Part shown: positions 35,500-44,230 of the stretch, piece after piece | Layout of the letters: the number at the start of each line of letters is the position of its first letter | Numbering within the stretch: position 1 is the first letter of the stretch | Assembly (NCBI RefSeq): GCF_001511835.1 | Contig: NZ_LN997848.1 | Span: 930,001-994,000 of the forward strand | Source: Magnetospirillum sp. XM-1 | GTDB taxonomy: Bacteria > Pseudomonadota > Alphaproteobacteria > Rhodospirillales > Magnetospirillaceae | Length of the DNA stretch: 64,000 nucleotides | Reading direction: 5' to 3' | Made by a program: the position numbers and the translations under genes | Notes under the pieces: generated by a model | What the model saw: the letters and a program-made list of their open reading frames with translations, nothing else | What the model was told of the DNA's origin: nothing | Databases searched by the model: none

Positions 35500-37121
35500 T
35501 GGCGCGGTTCGGGTCGCGGGCGGCAATTTCCATTCTTTACGCGGGGATCTCCGCCCTGCTGACCCTGGTCTGGTGGCGGGGAATGGTTCCGTTCACCTTT
35601 CTCGGACCCGACGCGGGCAACATCGCGTCCTTCGCCGCCGCCTGGAGCCATCCCGGCCAATGGCATGGCGACATGGTCCTGGCCAATACCGAGAATTTCC
35701 GCTTCTACGCCATCCTCCACATTCCGCTGCTGATGGGGCTGGCCTCGCTGCTGGGGGATTTCGGCACCGCCTTCGTGGTGCTGTTGTGGCCGGTCATGTG
35801 GCTGCAGGCCGAGGGATACTGGCGCCTGGGCCGATTGCTGTTCGGGCAAGGTGGCGGGGCGCTGGCCCTGGGGCTGTTGTCGTTCGGCACGGTGCCGTTG
35901 ACCATCGATTATTACGGCACCTATGTCGACGCCGAGCCACGCTTCCTGTTTCAGGCGATCCTGCCCTTCCTGCTGATCGGCCTGCTGGGCGCCGCCGATT
36001 CGCCGAAGGGCTGGTTCCGGCTGTTCGGCCTGCATGGGCTGTCCATGTATGTCCATCCGGTCAGTACGCCGTCCGTGGCCCTGGCCTCCTGGCTGACCCT
36101 GGCGCTGCGGGGGCCCGGGGGAGCGCCGGCGGCGGTCTGGGTGTGGAGGCTGGTGGCGGCGGGGGTTGTGTTCGTCGCCGTCATCGTGCCCTTCGGCATC
36201 AACTACCTGACCGGCCACCAGCATGGTGCCACGGCCGATTATGCCGAGGCCATCGCCCGCCAGCACCGGCTGTTCGGCACCATCTTCATGGATGGGCTGG
36301 TCTATGCCCAGACGATGCTTTCCCAATGGCGGGCCCGCTGGTTCGTTCCCGCCTGGGGGGTGTTAGGCGCCATGGCCGTCTGGGTTCTGGCCCCCCATCA
36401 GCGGCGGCGTCTTGTCCTGCTGACGGCCTGGATGGTCCTGGTGGTGGCGACCTCGCTGGGGGTGACCTTGCTGGAGCAGGCCATCGGGCGGCATTTCCAG
36501 CTTCTGCCGGTGGAGATCGATTCCATCCGCAACATGCGCTACGGCGTGCCGATCCTGATGGTCTTCGGGCTGTGGGGCGCGGTGGAGGCGGCGGGACGAA
36601 TGCCGCGGCGGAGAGGAGGCCTGCTCATCGGGGCCGTGGCCTGTGTCTGGCTGGTGGTGAACAAGCCCGGCGGGCTGCCGGTACGGGCCGTCGCCGACTG
36701 CCTGGCGTCGGGGCGCCTGTCATGCCCGTCGGGGGAATGGCTCGATCGTCGGGCCATGCTGGCGGCCTTGCGGGACAAGGTCGCGCGGGGAACGCCGGTC
36801 CTGCCTTTCGTCGATCGCTATGAGGGCCTCGACGCTGTCCTGGCGGTGCGCTACGGGGCGTTGCTGCCGGTGGCCTTCTGCTTCAAGGATGGCGGCACCG
36901 CCCTGGGCTATGCCAATCACGGCGTGTTGGACCGCTGGCTGGAGCTGAGCGAGCGGTTGAACGAGGCCCACCGCTCCATGGACTGGCGGAGCCTCGTCGC
37001 GACCGCCGACGAACTGGGCGCCGGCATCATCGTTACCGATCTGGAGCCGCCGCCCCTGTCCGGCTGGGCGGTGATCCATGCCGGTGGCCGCTACCGGGTG
37101 CTGGCCCGTTCGGCCACATAG
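35499..37121 (+). CDS. Polytopic membrane protein of unknown function
   Basis: A 540-residue protein with about ten membrane segments over residues 5-395 and a soluble C-terminal tail of about 140 residues. An acidic and histidine-rich first loop (FLGPDAGNIASFAAAWSHPG) and YYGTYVDAEPRFLF resemble periplasmic loops of GT-C proteins, but no family is recognised. It is coupled to the preceding membrane-protein gene by a TGATG overlap, which suggests a joint function. Its 3' end overlaps the convergent methyltransferase gene by 31 bases. Confidence 0.65.
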   Translation: MARFGSRAAISILYAGISALLTLVWWRGMVPFTFLGPDAGNIASFAAAWSHPGQWHGDMVLANTENFRFYAILHIPLLMGLASLLGDFGTAFVVLLWPVMWLQAEGYWRLGRLLFGQGGGALALGLLSFGTVPLTIDYYGTYVDAEPRFLFQAILPFLLIGLLGAADSPKGWFRLFGLHGLSMYVHPVSTPSVALASWLTLALRGPGGAPAAVWVWRLVAAGVVFVAVIVPFGINYLTGHQHGATADYAEAIARQHRLFGTIFMDGLVYAQTMLSQWRARWFVPAWGVLGAMAVWVLAPHQRRRLVLLTAWMVLVVATSLGVTLLEQAIGRHFQLLPVEIDSIRNMRYGVPILMVFGLWGAVEAAGRMPRRRGGLLIGAVACVWLVVNKPGGLPVRAVADCLASGRLSCPSGEWLDRRAMLAALRDKVARGTPVLPFVDRYEGLDAVLAVRYGALLPVAFCFKDGGTALGYANHGVLDRWLELSERLNEAHRSMDWRSLVATADELGAGIIVTDLEPPPLSGWAVIHAGGRYRVLARSAT

Positions 37122-37783
37122 AGGCGATTGAGGCCATAGACGAAGCTGGTCTGGTGCAGATTGACGAAGCCGGCCCCGCCCAGGAGGTCGATCATCTCCG
37201 CCGGGTTCAGGCCGCCGGTTTCGCCCTCCTCCTCCTCGCGGTGCTTGTCCTCGGAATACCACCACAGCCGATGACCCAACTCGCCCAGGGTGCGGCCGAT
37301 CATGGTCAGCACCACCCGGCCGCCGGGGCGCAGCACGCGGTGCGCCTCGGCCAGGGCGCCAGCCCGCTCGACGATGTGGTTCAGGCAGGCCACGAAGGTC
37401 ACGGTGTCGAAGCTGGCGTCGGCGAAGGGGAGCCGGTCGGCCGACGGCACCAGGACGCAGCCGCCGCCCCAATCGACCACGTCGACGCCCACATTGCCCG
37501 GCGGGCCGCCGCCGCTTTCGTAGAGGCGCAGCAAGACGTTGTCGCCGGCCCCCACATCCAGGCACCGCCCGCGCATCTGGGGCAGAACGGCGGAAAAGCG
37601 CTCGCAGCGCAGCGAGGTCAGGCCCAGCTGCTCCGAGGCCAGGTCGGGCAGGACCACCATGCGCAACGGAGCCCCCAGCAGGTCGATCACCTGCTGTCCA
37701 AGCGGCTTGGGCCGCAGCAGCGCCCGGGCCGGCGGCAACGTTCCGGCCATTCCCTTGGCCGCTGGTTGGGTCCGCGTTTCCAA
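37091..37783 (-). CDS. Class I SAM-dependent methyltransferase
   Basis: A 230-residue methyltransferase with motif I CLDVGAGDNVLLRLY near residue 74, GVDVVDWGGGCVLVPSADRLPFADASFD for the acidic loop and motif II, and HRVLRPGGRVVLTM as motif III. It is a lone minus-strand gene inside a plus-strand block, overlapping the 3' end of the upstream membrane-protein gene (37091-37121) and lying 30 bases from the divergent asnB start. The isolated orientation hints at insertion or inversion. Confidence 0.82.
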   Translation of the reverse strand: METRTQPAAKGMAGTLPPARALLRPKPLGQQVIDLLGAPLRMVVLPDLASEQLGLTSLRCERFSAVLPQMRGRCLDVGAGDNVLLRLYESGGGPPGNVGVDVVDWGGGCVLVPSADRLPFADASFDTVTFVACLNHIVERAGALAEAHRVLRPGGRVVLTMIGRTLGELGHRLWWYSEDKHREEEEGETGGLNPAEMIDLLGGAGFVNLHQTSFVYGLNRLYVAERASTR

Positions 37784-37813
37784 GATCGGTCTCCGCTGCT
37801 ATAACATGGTCCC

Positions 37814-39697
37814 ATGTGCGGGATCGTCGGCGTTTACCACTTCGAAGGACGGCCTGTCGAGGGATCCCGGGTTGCGGCCATGATCAGGGCGGTGGCCCAT
37901 CGCGGCCCCGACGGCGACGGGATATGGACAGAGGGCTCCATGGCCCTTGGCCATTGCCGCCTGGCCATCCGCGGGCTTGGCACCGATGGAGCCCAGCCCA
38001 TGGCCGATCCCGCCGGGCGGGCGGTGATCAGCTATAACGGCGAAATCTATAACGACGCTCCGCTGCGCCAGGCCATCCGGCGCGAGACCGGCTACGAATT
38101 CCGCACCGCCTGCGATACCGAAACCCTGCTGGCCGGGTGGCTGGCCTGGGGCGAGGAGCTGTTCGGCCGGCTGGACGGTATGTTCGCCGTGGCCATCTGG
38201 GACCGGCGGCGCAATACCCTGGCCCTGGCCCGCGACGGTGCCGGCATCAAGCCGCTTTATCGCCAATGCCATGCCGGAGGCTTTGCCTTCGCCAGCGAGA
38301 TCAAGGGGTTGCTCCCCGCACTCGACGCGGTTCCGGCCTTCTCGCCGGCCGCCCTGAACCGCTTTTTCGCCCATGGCTACGCCGGGCCGGAGACCAGCCT
38401 GCTGGAGGGCGTCGAGCAGATTGCGCCCGGGACCGTCGAGGTCTGGGATGGCCGCGACTGGGTTGCCCGCCGCTTCTGGCAGCCGACCCGCCATTCCCAG
38501 ATCCATCGCCTGGACGAGGCGGTTGCTGCCTTCACCGATCTCTGGCCGTCCACCGTGTCGGGCATGCTGGTCAGCGAAGTGCCTGTCGGCGTTCTGCAAA
38601 GCGGTGGCATCGACAGCTCGCTGATCACCGCGGTCACCGGCCACTCGGCGGATGTGCCGGCCTTTGTCGCCAGCTTCACCGAGGGCAGTCACGACGAGAC
38701 GCCGATGGCGTCTCTGGTCGCCCGTCAGGTGGGGGCCGGGCTGACTCCCGTGCCGGTGGATGTGGATGAGGGGGCCGAGGCGACGTTTCGGGCCATGGTT
38801 CACCATCTGGATGGCCAGTTGTCGGATTCCAGCGCCTTCGCCCTTTACCGCCTGTGTGCCGAGATCCGCCGGCATGTGACGGTGGCGCTGTCAGGCGACG
38901 GTGCCGACGAATTCTTCGCCGGCTATCCCACCTATGGCGCCAGCCGCCTGGCGCGCTGGCTGCGCCCGGCGGTTCCCCGAGGCCTCGCCGCCCGGCTGGG
39001 AGCGTCCCTGGCCCATCTGGGCGGAGCCGACGAGCGGAGATTGCCGCCCGTGGCGGTGCTGTCGCGTTTCCTGCTGGGGCTTGCCGCGCCGGAGCCCCAT
39101 TGCGAATGGCGCCGCCTGATTCCCGATGTCCAACTGGACGAGATTCGCGGCCCCGCCCTGGCCGGGGAAGCCGCCGCCGATCCGTCGGCGGGCTATGCGG
39201 CGGCCATGGGGGAGGATGGACCCATCATGGATCGCTGCCTGCTGGCCGATCAGCGCTACTACCTTCCTGCCGACATGCTGGTCAAGGTGGATCGCATGAG
39301 CATGGCTCACGGCCTGGAAATCCGGGTGCCCTTTCTGTCGACGGCGATCATGGATCTGGCGGGCCGCATGGACGCGGGAATTCTGTATTCCGGCCTGGGT
39401 CAGGGTAAGCGGCCGTTGCGCCGTGCCCTGGCGGGGATGGGGCTTCCGCCCGAGGTCACCGAGGGCCGCAAGAAGGGATTCAACCTGCCTATCGACCGCA
39501 TGCTGCGCCAATCCCTGGCGCCCCTGTGCCGGACTCTGCTCGACGAGCGGGCCGAGAATCTGGCCCCCTGGCTGCGGCCGGATTCCGTTCGCCGCCTCTG
39601 GCGCCAGCACCGCGACAGGGAGCGCAGCCTGGGGTATGGTCTGTGGCCCATCCTGACGTTTGCGGCGTGGAAGGAAACGCTGTCCCATGTCCGTTGA
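37814..39697 (+). CDS. asnB: AsnB-type glutamine-dependent amidotransferase (second copy)
   Basis: A 627-residue asparagine-synthase-family enzyme with Cys2 in MCGIVGVYHF, YNGEIYNDAPL in the glutaminase domain and QSGGIDSS as the ATP pyrophosphatase loop near residue 262. It is clearly a paralogue of the 18143-20023 protein but diverges throughout, so it may act on another sugar acid. The following GT2 gene starts inside its last codons. The role in uronamide formation is inferred from location. Confidence 0.91.
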   Translation: MCGIVGVYHFEGRPVEGSRVAAMIRAVAHRGPDGDGIWTEGSMALGHCRLAIRGLGTDGAQPMADPAGRAVISYNGEIYNDAPLRQAIRRETGYEFRTACDTETLLAGWLAWGEELFGRLDGMFAVAIWDRRRNTLALARDGAGIKPLYRQCHAGGFAFASEIKGLLPALDAVPAFSPAALNRFFAHGYAGPETSLLEGVEQIAPGTVEVWDGRDWVARRFWQPTRHSQIHRLDEAVAAFTDLWPSTVSGMLVSEVPVGVLQSGGIDSSLITAVTGHSADVPAFVASFTEGSHDETPMASLVARQVGAGLTPVPVDVDEGAEATFRAMVHHLDGQLSDSSAFALYRLCAEIRRHVTVALSGDGADEFFAGYPTYGASRLARWLRPAVPRGLAARLGASLAHLGGADERRLPPVAVLSRFLLGLAAPEPHCEWRRLIPDVQLDEIRGPALAGEAAADPSAGYAAAMGEDGPIMDRCLLADQRYYLPADMLVKVDRMSMAHGLEIRVPFLSTAIMDLAGRMDAGILYSGLGQGKRPLRRALAGMGLPPEVTEGRKKGFNLPIDRMLRQSLAPLCRTLLDERAENLAPWLRPDSVRRLWRQHRDRERSLGYGLWPILTFAAWKETLSHVR

Positions 39698-40604
39698 TCC
39701 CTCTCTTCCCGTATCTTCCTGGTCATCCCGGCTGAGTATCGTCATCCCGGCCTACAACGAGGAGGACGGCATCGTTCCCACCCTCCAGGGATTGCGCGAG
39801 GCTCTGCCCGACGCCGAAATCATCGTCGTCGATGATGGCAGCGCCGACCGGACCGGAGAGCGCGCCGCCACGGTGGCGGGAATCACGGTGCTGCGCCAGC
39901 CGTTCAACCGGGGCTACGGCGCGGCGCTCAAGGCCGGCATGCGCGCCGCCGGGCGCGACTACGTCGCGTGGTTTGACGCCGACAACGAGCACAAGGTGGA
40001 GAATCTGATCGCCATGGCGCGGCGTCTGGATTCCGAGCGGGTGGTGGCCGTCATCGGCCAGCGGCCGGCGGGCACCAGCCGGTTCCGCACCTTCGGCAAG
40101 GCCATTATCAGGGCTCTGGCCTGGTCCCTCGGCCTGGGGGCGGGGACCGACCTCAATTGCGGTCTGCGGGTCTTTCGCCGGGACGTCATCCTGCCCTACC
40201 TGTCGTTGCTGCCCAACCGCTACAGCGCCAGCATGACCTCGACCATGATCATGATTCAGCGCGACTACCCCGTCGCCTTCGAGCCGGTGACCACCCGGCC
40301 CCGCATCGGCACCAGCAAGGTGGTGCTGGGTGATGGGCTGCAGGCCCTGATCCTGGTCATGCGCATGATCATGCTGTTCGCGCCGCTCAGGGTATTCCTG
40401 CCCGTGGGCGCGTTACTGGCCGGCGTCGGCCTGGCCTATGGCCTGATTCTGGCCCTGGCGCACGGCCTGGGCTTTCCGTCCCTTTCCGTGGTCCTGGTCC
40501 TGGCGGGCCTGATCTTGGTGTTGCAGGGTTTCATCGCCGACCAGATCAGCTATATGCGCCTCAGCCAGCTGGAATCGGCCGGCCGCGACCGCGACGGGGC
40601 GTGA
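39687..40604 (+). CDS. Family 2 glycosyltransferase with C-terminal membrane helices
   Basis: A 305-residue GT2 protein. RLSIVIPAYNEEDG and AWFDADNEHKVEN (about residues 90-102) are the nucleotide-sugar and metal-binding motifs; two hydrophobic segments lie at about residues 228-290. It resembles polyprenyl-phosphate mannose/glucose synthases. ATG 39687 is chosen, overlapping the asnB 3' end by 11 bases; a longer frame from 39660 has no family match. It converges on the Wzy-like gene, which ends nine bases away. Confidence 0.87.
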   Translation: MSVDPSLPVSSWSSRLSIVIPAYNEEDGIVPTLQGLREALPDAEIIVVDDGSADRTGERAATVAGITVLRQPFNRGYGAALKAGMRAAGRDYVAWFDADNEHKVENLIAMARRLDSERVVAVIGQRPAGTSRFRTFGKAIIRALAWSLGLGAGTDLNCGLRVFRRDVILPYLSLLPNRYSASMTSTMIMIQRDYPVAFEPVTTRPRIGTSKVVLGDGLQALILVMRMIMLFAPLRVFLPVGALLAGVGLAYGLILALAHGLGFPSLSVVLVLAGLILVLQGFIADQISYMRLSQLESAGRDRDGA

Positions 40605-40613
40605 CGGTCCGGC

Positions 40614-41954
40614 TCAGGGTGAAGCGCGGCTCGCCGCCTGCCGCCGGGTGACGTATCCGATCACCAGGGCCACGGGCAATGTCGCCAGCAGCCCCTTGGC
40701 CAGATTGGCGACGTACATGGCGAAATGCTGGTCGAAATCGATCAGCCAGGGAGTCAGCCCGAGGGCCAGGGCGGTCACGATCATGCCACCGCGCTTCCAG
40801 GCGGCGATGACGGCGGCCGACAGGCCGGCCAGGACCAGCCCGGCTGCCGCCATGCCCCATGCCCCGCCGCGCAAGGCCGGCTCGCCCAGCAAGGTGATGG
40901 AGGCGGAATGCCCCGGAATCTCCACCCCGCAGAATTCGCTGAACGCCCCGCCGTGGGACAGTGACGGCTTGTCGGGCCACAGGATCCGTGGAACCAGGGC
41001 CGAGACGAAGTAGAACGGCCCGGCCCGCCACTCCCCGCCGCCCGCCGCCGCGTCGCGCAGGGCGAAGTCCAGGCAGAACACCGTCTCGGATTGGCGGTAG
41101 ACGATCTTGCCGGCCAGATTGGGAATGGCTCCACGCGGCAGCATCACGGCACCGGCTCCCGCTATCGGGGAAAGCAGCAGCATTGCGGCGATGGCGATCC
41201 GCATCCATCCGCGGGACCGGCAAAAGGCGGTCAACAGCAGTGCCACGGAAAAGAATACCAGGGACTTGATGTGGTAGGGGAACAGCAAGGCCGCTCCCGC
41301 CACCAGCCCGGCCGCGATCCAGGGCGCGCGCCGGATGGGCGCCTGACTCAGCAGCGCCATGCCGAACATCACTAGGGGCGGCAGAACGTCCGCCAGGGCC
41401 AAGGTGGAAAGCGTCTTCGCCACCTGAAAGGCCGCGCCGCCGCCGCAAACCAGGGCGAGGCCCCAGCCGAGGGCCGGTGACGGCTGGTCGGGTTCGGTGC
41501 GGTGCGGGATGATCCGGTCGAAGGCCATGGCAAGCAACAGGCCGATGCAGGCAAAGGCCAGGACCCAGGCCTCGGCCTGCGAGGCGGCGGCATAGGCGGC
41601 ATAGTAGCCGAACTGTTCATGCAGAACCCGGGCGGGGACGCCCGGTGGAATGGGAAGCGGCCCGCCGAACGTCGATTCCACGTAAAAGGCGGGGACCAGG
41701 CTGTAGAACACCAGGGCCAGTAGAGGCAGCATGACGGCGGGCGAGACCAGCACAAGGGGAGGCCTGTTCCCGGCGTCCCGCCCTTGGGCCATGGCGGCAA
41801 GCGTCGCCGCACCGCCCACGGCGGCAAGGCCACGGGCCAGCCAGAAGCCGCCCGGTGGCAGGAGCGCCAGCCACAAGGGGCAAAGCGACAGCGGAACCAG
41901 CGTCGCGATTGCGGCCATGAGGGCGGGACCAGCGGGCGGCGATGCGGGCTTCAT
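40614..41954 (-). CDS. wzy: Probable O-antigen repeat-unit polymerase (Wzy-like)
   Basis: A 446-residue protein with about eleven to twelve membrane segments and little else. The loop sequence SALVPRILWPDKPSLSHGGAF near residue 320 resembles the conserved PR..WPDKP....G..F segment of oligosaccharide-repeat-unit polymerases. It would join repeat units in the periplasm. Assignment is by motif and neighbourhood: a Wzx-like flippase (53849-55105) and ligase-like proteins are in the same window. Start at 41954 lies three bases from the methyltransferase stop. Confidence 0.65.
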   Translation of the reverse strand: MKPASPPAGPALMAAIATLVPLSLCPLWLALLPPGGFWLARGLAAVGGAATLAAMAQGRDAGNRPPLVLVSPAVMLPLLALVFYSLVPAFYVESTFGGPLPIPPGVPARVLHEQFGYYAAYAAASQAEAWVLAFACIGLLLAMAFDRIIPHRTEPDQPSPALGWGLALVCGGGAAFQVAKTLSTLALADVLPPLVMFGMALLSQAPIRRAPWIAAGLVAGAALLFPYHIKSLVFFSVALLLTAFCRSRGWMRIAIAAMLLLSPIAGAGAVMLPRGAIPNLAGKIVYRQSETVFCLDFALRDAAAGGGEWRAGPFYFVSALVPRILWPDKPSLSHGGAFSEFCGVEIPGHSASITLLGEPALRGGAWGMAAAGLVLAGLSAAVIAAWKRGGMIVTALALGLTPWLIDFDQHFAMYVANLAKGLLATLPVALVIGYVTRRQAASRASP

Positions 41955-41957
41955 CCG

Positions 41958-42950
41958 CTAGCCTCTCGTGGGGGCCCTGGCTATGACCGCACCCGCCCGC
42001 CCGGTGACCTCGGTCATTCCCGCATCGGTAAGCAGCCGGATGACCTCCTTGTGCTTCTGCCGCTTTTCATAGCGCGGCGAATACCAGTCGAAGGTATCGA
42101 GTACCGTCCAGGCATAGCGCTGCTCCGGCGTCAGCACGCTGTCGTGGACCGGGCAGATGGGAATCATCACGTTCAGTGTCCGAAACACCGGAAGGCGGGC
42201 GAAAGCCGCCGTCAGGGGAAAGAACACCCGGACCAGGGCCCGCGAAAGCGCCAGGGTGGCCCCGGTGGGAAGATGGGGCGTGACAAGGCGCAGTGCGTAT
42301 TTGATTCCCTGAAGCCAGGGCCAGAAATCTGCCTCGTAGAAATTATAGGCCAACCGCCCTCCCGGCTTGAGAAAGGCGGGCAGCCCGCTCATCAGTCGCT
42401 TTGGGTCGGGGGTGTGCTGGATCACGCCCATGCAGAACACCCCGTCGAAGATGCCGCGCCGTAACGGCAGGTCGAAAATCGACGCCTGAATGGGCTGGAC
42501 CCGCCCGTCCCAGGCGGCGGTGGTCTCGCGGCAGGCGTTGACGGCGGAGGAAAGGTCGCAGGCGATCACCCGCGCGCCGGCCGAGGCCGCCACGTCGGAG
42601 AAGCGGCCCGCCCCGCATCCGGCGTCAAGGATCAGCTTGCCCTCCAGCCAGGCCGGGTCCCAGCCGCTGTCTCCGAAAAAACGCCCCGCCGACAATTGGT
42701 GGCCGCTGAGGCGGTCGATCTGCAAAGCTCGCCACTTATTCCACTGGAACCCGAAATTGCCGCAATAATCGGCCCCCGCCGGCGTGAAGCGCGGTACACC
42801 GCCCCGCACGGGGAATCGGGCGTCGCAGGCCGGGCAGGCCAGTTCCCCCTCAAGGATGTCGTCGCCTTCGCGTGCGGTGACGGACAGGGACAGCCCGACC
42901 TCGCCGGGGCAGGTGGGACAGATCAGGTGCTCGATCAGCCATTCCCTCAT
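41958..42950 (-). CDS. Methyltransferase with N-terminal Trm112-like zinc motif
   Basis: A 330-residue protein. The N-terminus LICPTCPGEV plus LACPACDARFPV gives four cysteines arranged as in Trm112-like zinc domains, and the methyltransferase core has LILDAGCGAGRFSDVA near residue 108 and GVIQHTPDPKRL. Such fusions are common in polysaccharide clusters. The start overlaps the ligase-like gene's stop (ATGA). The methyl acceptor is unknown. Confidence 0.85.
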   Translation of the reverse strand: MREWLIEHLICPTCPGEVGLSLSVTAREGDDILEGELACPACDARFPVRGGVPRFTPAGADYCGNFGFQWNKWRALQIDRLSGHQLSAGRFFGDSGWDPAWLEGKLILDAGCGAGRFSDVAASAGARVIACDLSSAVNACRETTAAWDGRVQPIQASIFDLPLRRGIFDGVFCMGVIQHTPDPKRLMSGLPAFLKPGGRLAYNFYEADFWPWLQGIKYALRLVTPHLPTGATLALSRALVRVFFPLTAAFARLPVFRTLNVMIPICPVHDSVLTPEQRYAWTVLDTFDWYSPRYEKRQKHKEVIRLLTDAGMTEVTGRAGAVIARAPTRG

Positions 42951-44230
42951 GGTCGCAGGCTTTCGTTCCGTTCAGGTGGGGAAAGAGTATGGTCCAGCCC
43001 GGCAGCGGCGCTGCCGTCCTTCATGGCGAGAAGTGTGAAGACTGCGGTCAGCCAGAAGGAAGACTGCCACCATCCCTGCCAGAATCCGAAGCTTCCCGCC
43101 GCCATGATGAAGGCGGCCATGGCCGCTGCCGCCATGTCTCCCCTTAGGGCGGCGGGCGGGCGCGCGACGCGCGACAGCAGCCAGACGAGAAAGACGCCGA
43201 ACATTACCGCGCCGACCGCGCCAAGCTCGAGCCAGAGCTGAAGCACCGCACTGTGGGGGTGAAGGGGCAGCACGGGCTCGGTCAGTTCTGCGACCCTTAC
43301 CCCCTCTACATAGCGGCGCACCACCACCTCCTGATCGCCTCCGGGAAAACCGCGCGAGGCATCCATGCCCCAGCCCAGGATGGGACGCTCGGCAATGCGC
43401 TGGGCGGTGAACCCCCAAATGGTGACCCGATGATGAGCCGATGGCGCCAGGAAGGTCCAATGCTGGAAGGTATGGCGGGGCGACGGCAGGTGAGAGGCTG
43501 CCAGTGGAATGGCCAGGGTGGCAGCCACCAGCAGGGCGCCGACCATGCCCGGCCCCCGGCGCGGTGCAAGCATGAGGGCCAGGGTGACCGCGATGCCCGC
43601 GCCGGTGGCGAGTTTGGCGGTGGAACTGTGGCCGAACATCACAAGGGTGATCATGGCGGCGATGGCCAGTCCCTGGACCGGGACGGTGAACCGGCGGCGC
43701 ATCATGATGCGTATCGGCCAGATCAGCAGGGCCAGGATGACGATGCCCCGCTTGACCGGATGCGTCTCGGTCAGGCGGGTCGGCAGATCGGTCCAGTCTG
43801 TGAGCAACTGACCCGCCAACTGATCGGCCAGCAAGGGGGCGGCCACCAGCCCGAAGCCCGCCAGCAGGGCGATGCGGACCGGTCGAAGCGCGGTGGGGGC
43901 GAGCGCCAGCCCGGCGGCCAGGCTGGACAGTCCCGCCAGGAAAATTCCCAGGAGGCGCAGGGTGGCGGTGGCGGCCTGTTGCGGCATCTCGGCCCACAGG
44001 CTGCTGATGGCGGCCCATGACACCAGGGCGACGAGCAGGGCCAGGAGGGTGACGGGAAGGTGGCGCCACGCCCGGACGCGGATGACAAAGGGCAGAACCG
44101 CCGTGCCCAGAATGGCCAGTTCGACCGTGATGCCCAGGGGGGCGACGACGGCCAGGAACGGAAAGACGAAGGCCGCCGCGGCCAGCAGCCAGACCGCTAT
44201 GGTTTCGGACGACAGGCCCGGCGGCGTCAT
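42947..44230 (-). CDS. O-antigen ligase/Wzy_C-like membrane protein (second copy)
   Basis: A 427-residue polytopic protein. ERPILGWGMDASRGFPGG and LPLHPHSAVLQLWLELGAVG parallel the first copy at 20020-21312 so closely that the two are paralogues. ATG 44230 is chosen because it overlaps the FkbM gene's stop in ATGA; the frame is open 46 codons further but that part lies in the neighbouring gene. It would ligate or polymerise a surface glycan. Confidence 0.85.
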   Translation of the reverse strand: MTPPGLSSETIAVWLLAAAAFVFPFLAVVAPLGITVELAILGTAVLPFVIRVRAWRHLPVTLLALLVALVSWAAISSLWAEMPQQAATATLRLLGIFLAGLSSLAAGLALAPTALRPVRIALLAGFGLVAAPLLADQLAGQLLTDWTDLPTRLTETHPVKRGIVILALLIWPIRIMMRRRFTVPVQGLAIAAMITLVMFGHSSTAKLATGAGIAVTLALMLAPRRGPGMVGALLVAATLAIPLAASHLPSPRHTFQHWTFLAPSAHHRVTIWGFTAQRIAERPILGWGMDASRGFPGGDQEVVVRRYVEGVRVAELTEPVLPLHPHSAVLQLWLELGAVGAVMFGVFLVWLLSRVARPPAALRGDMAAAAMAAFIMAAGSFGFWQGWWQSSFWLTAVFTLLAMKDGSAAAGLDHTLSPPERNESLRP

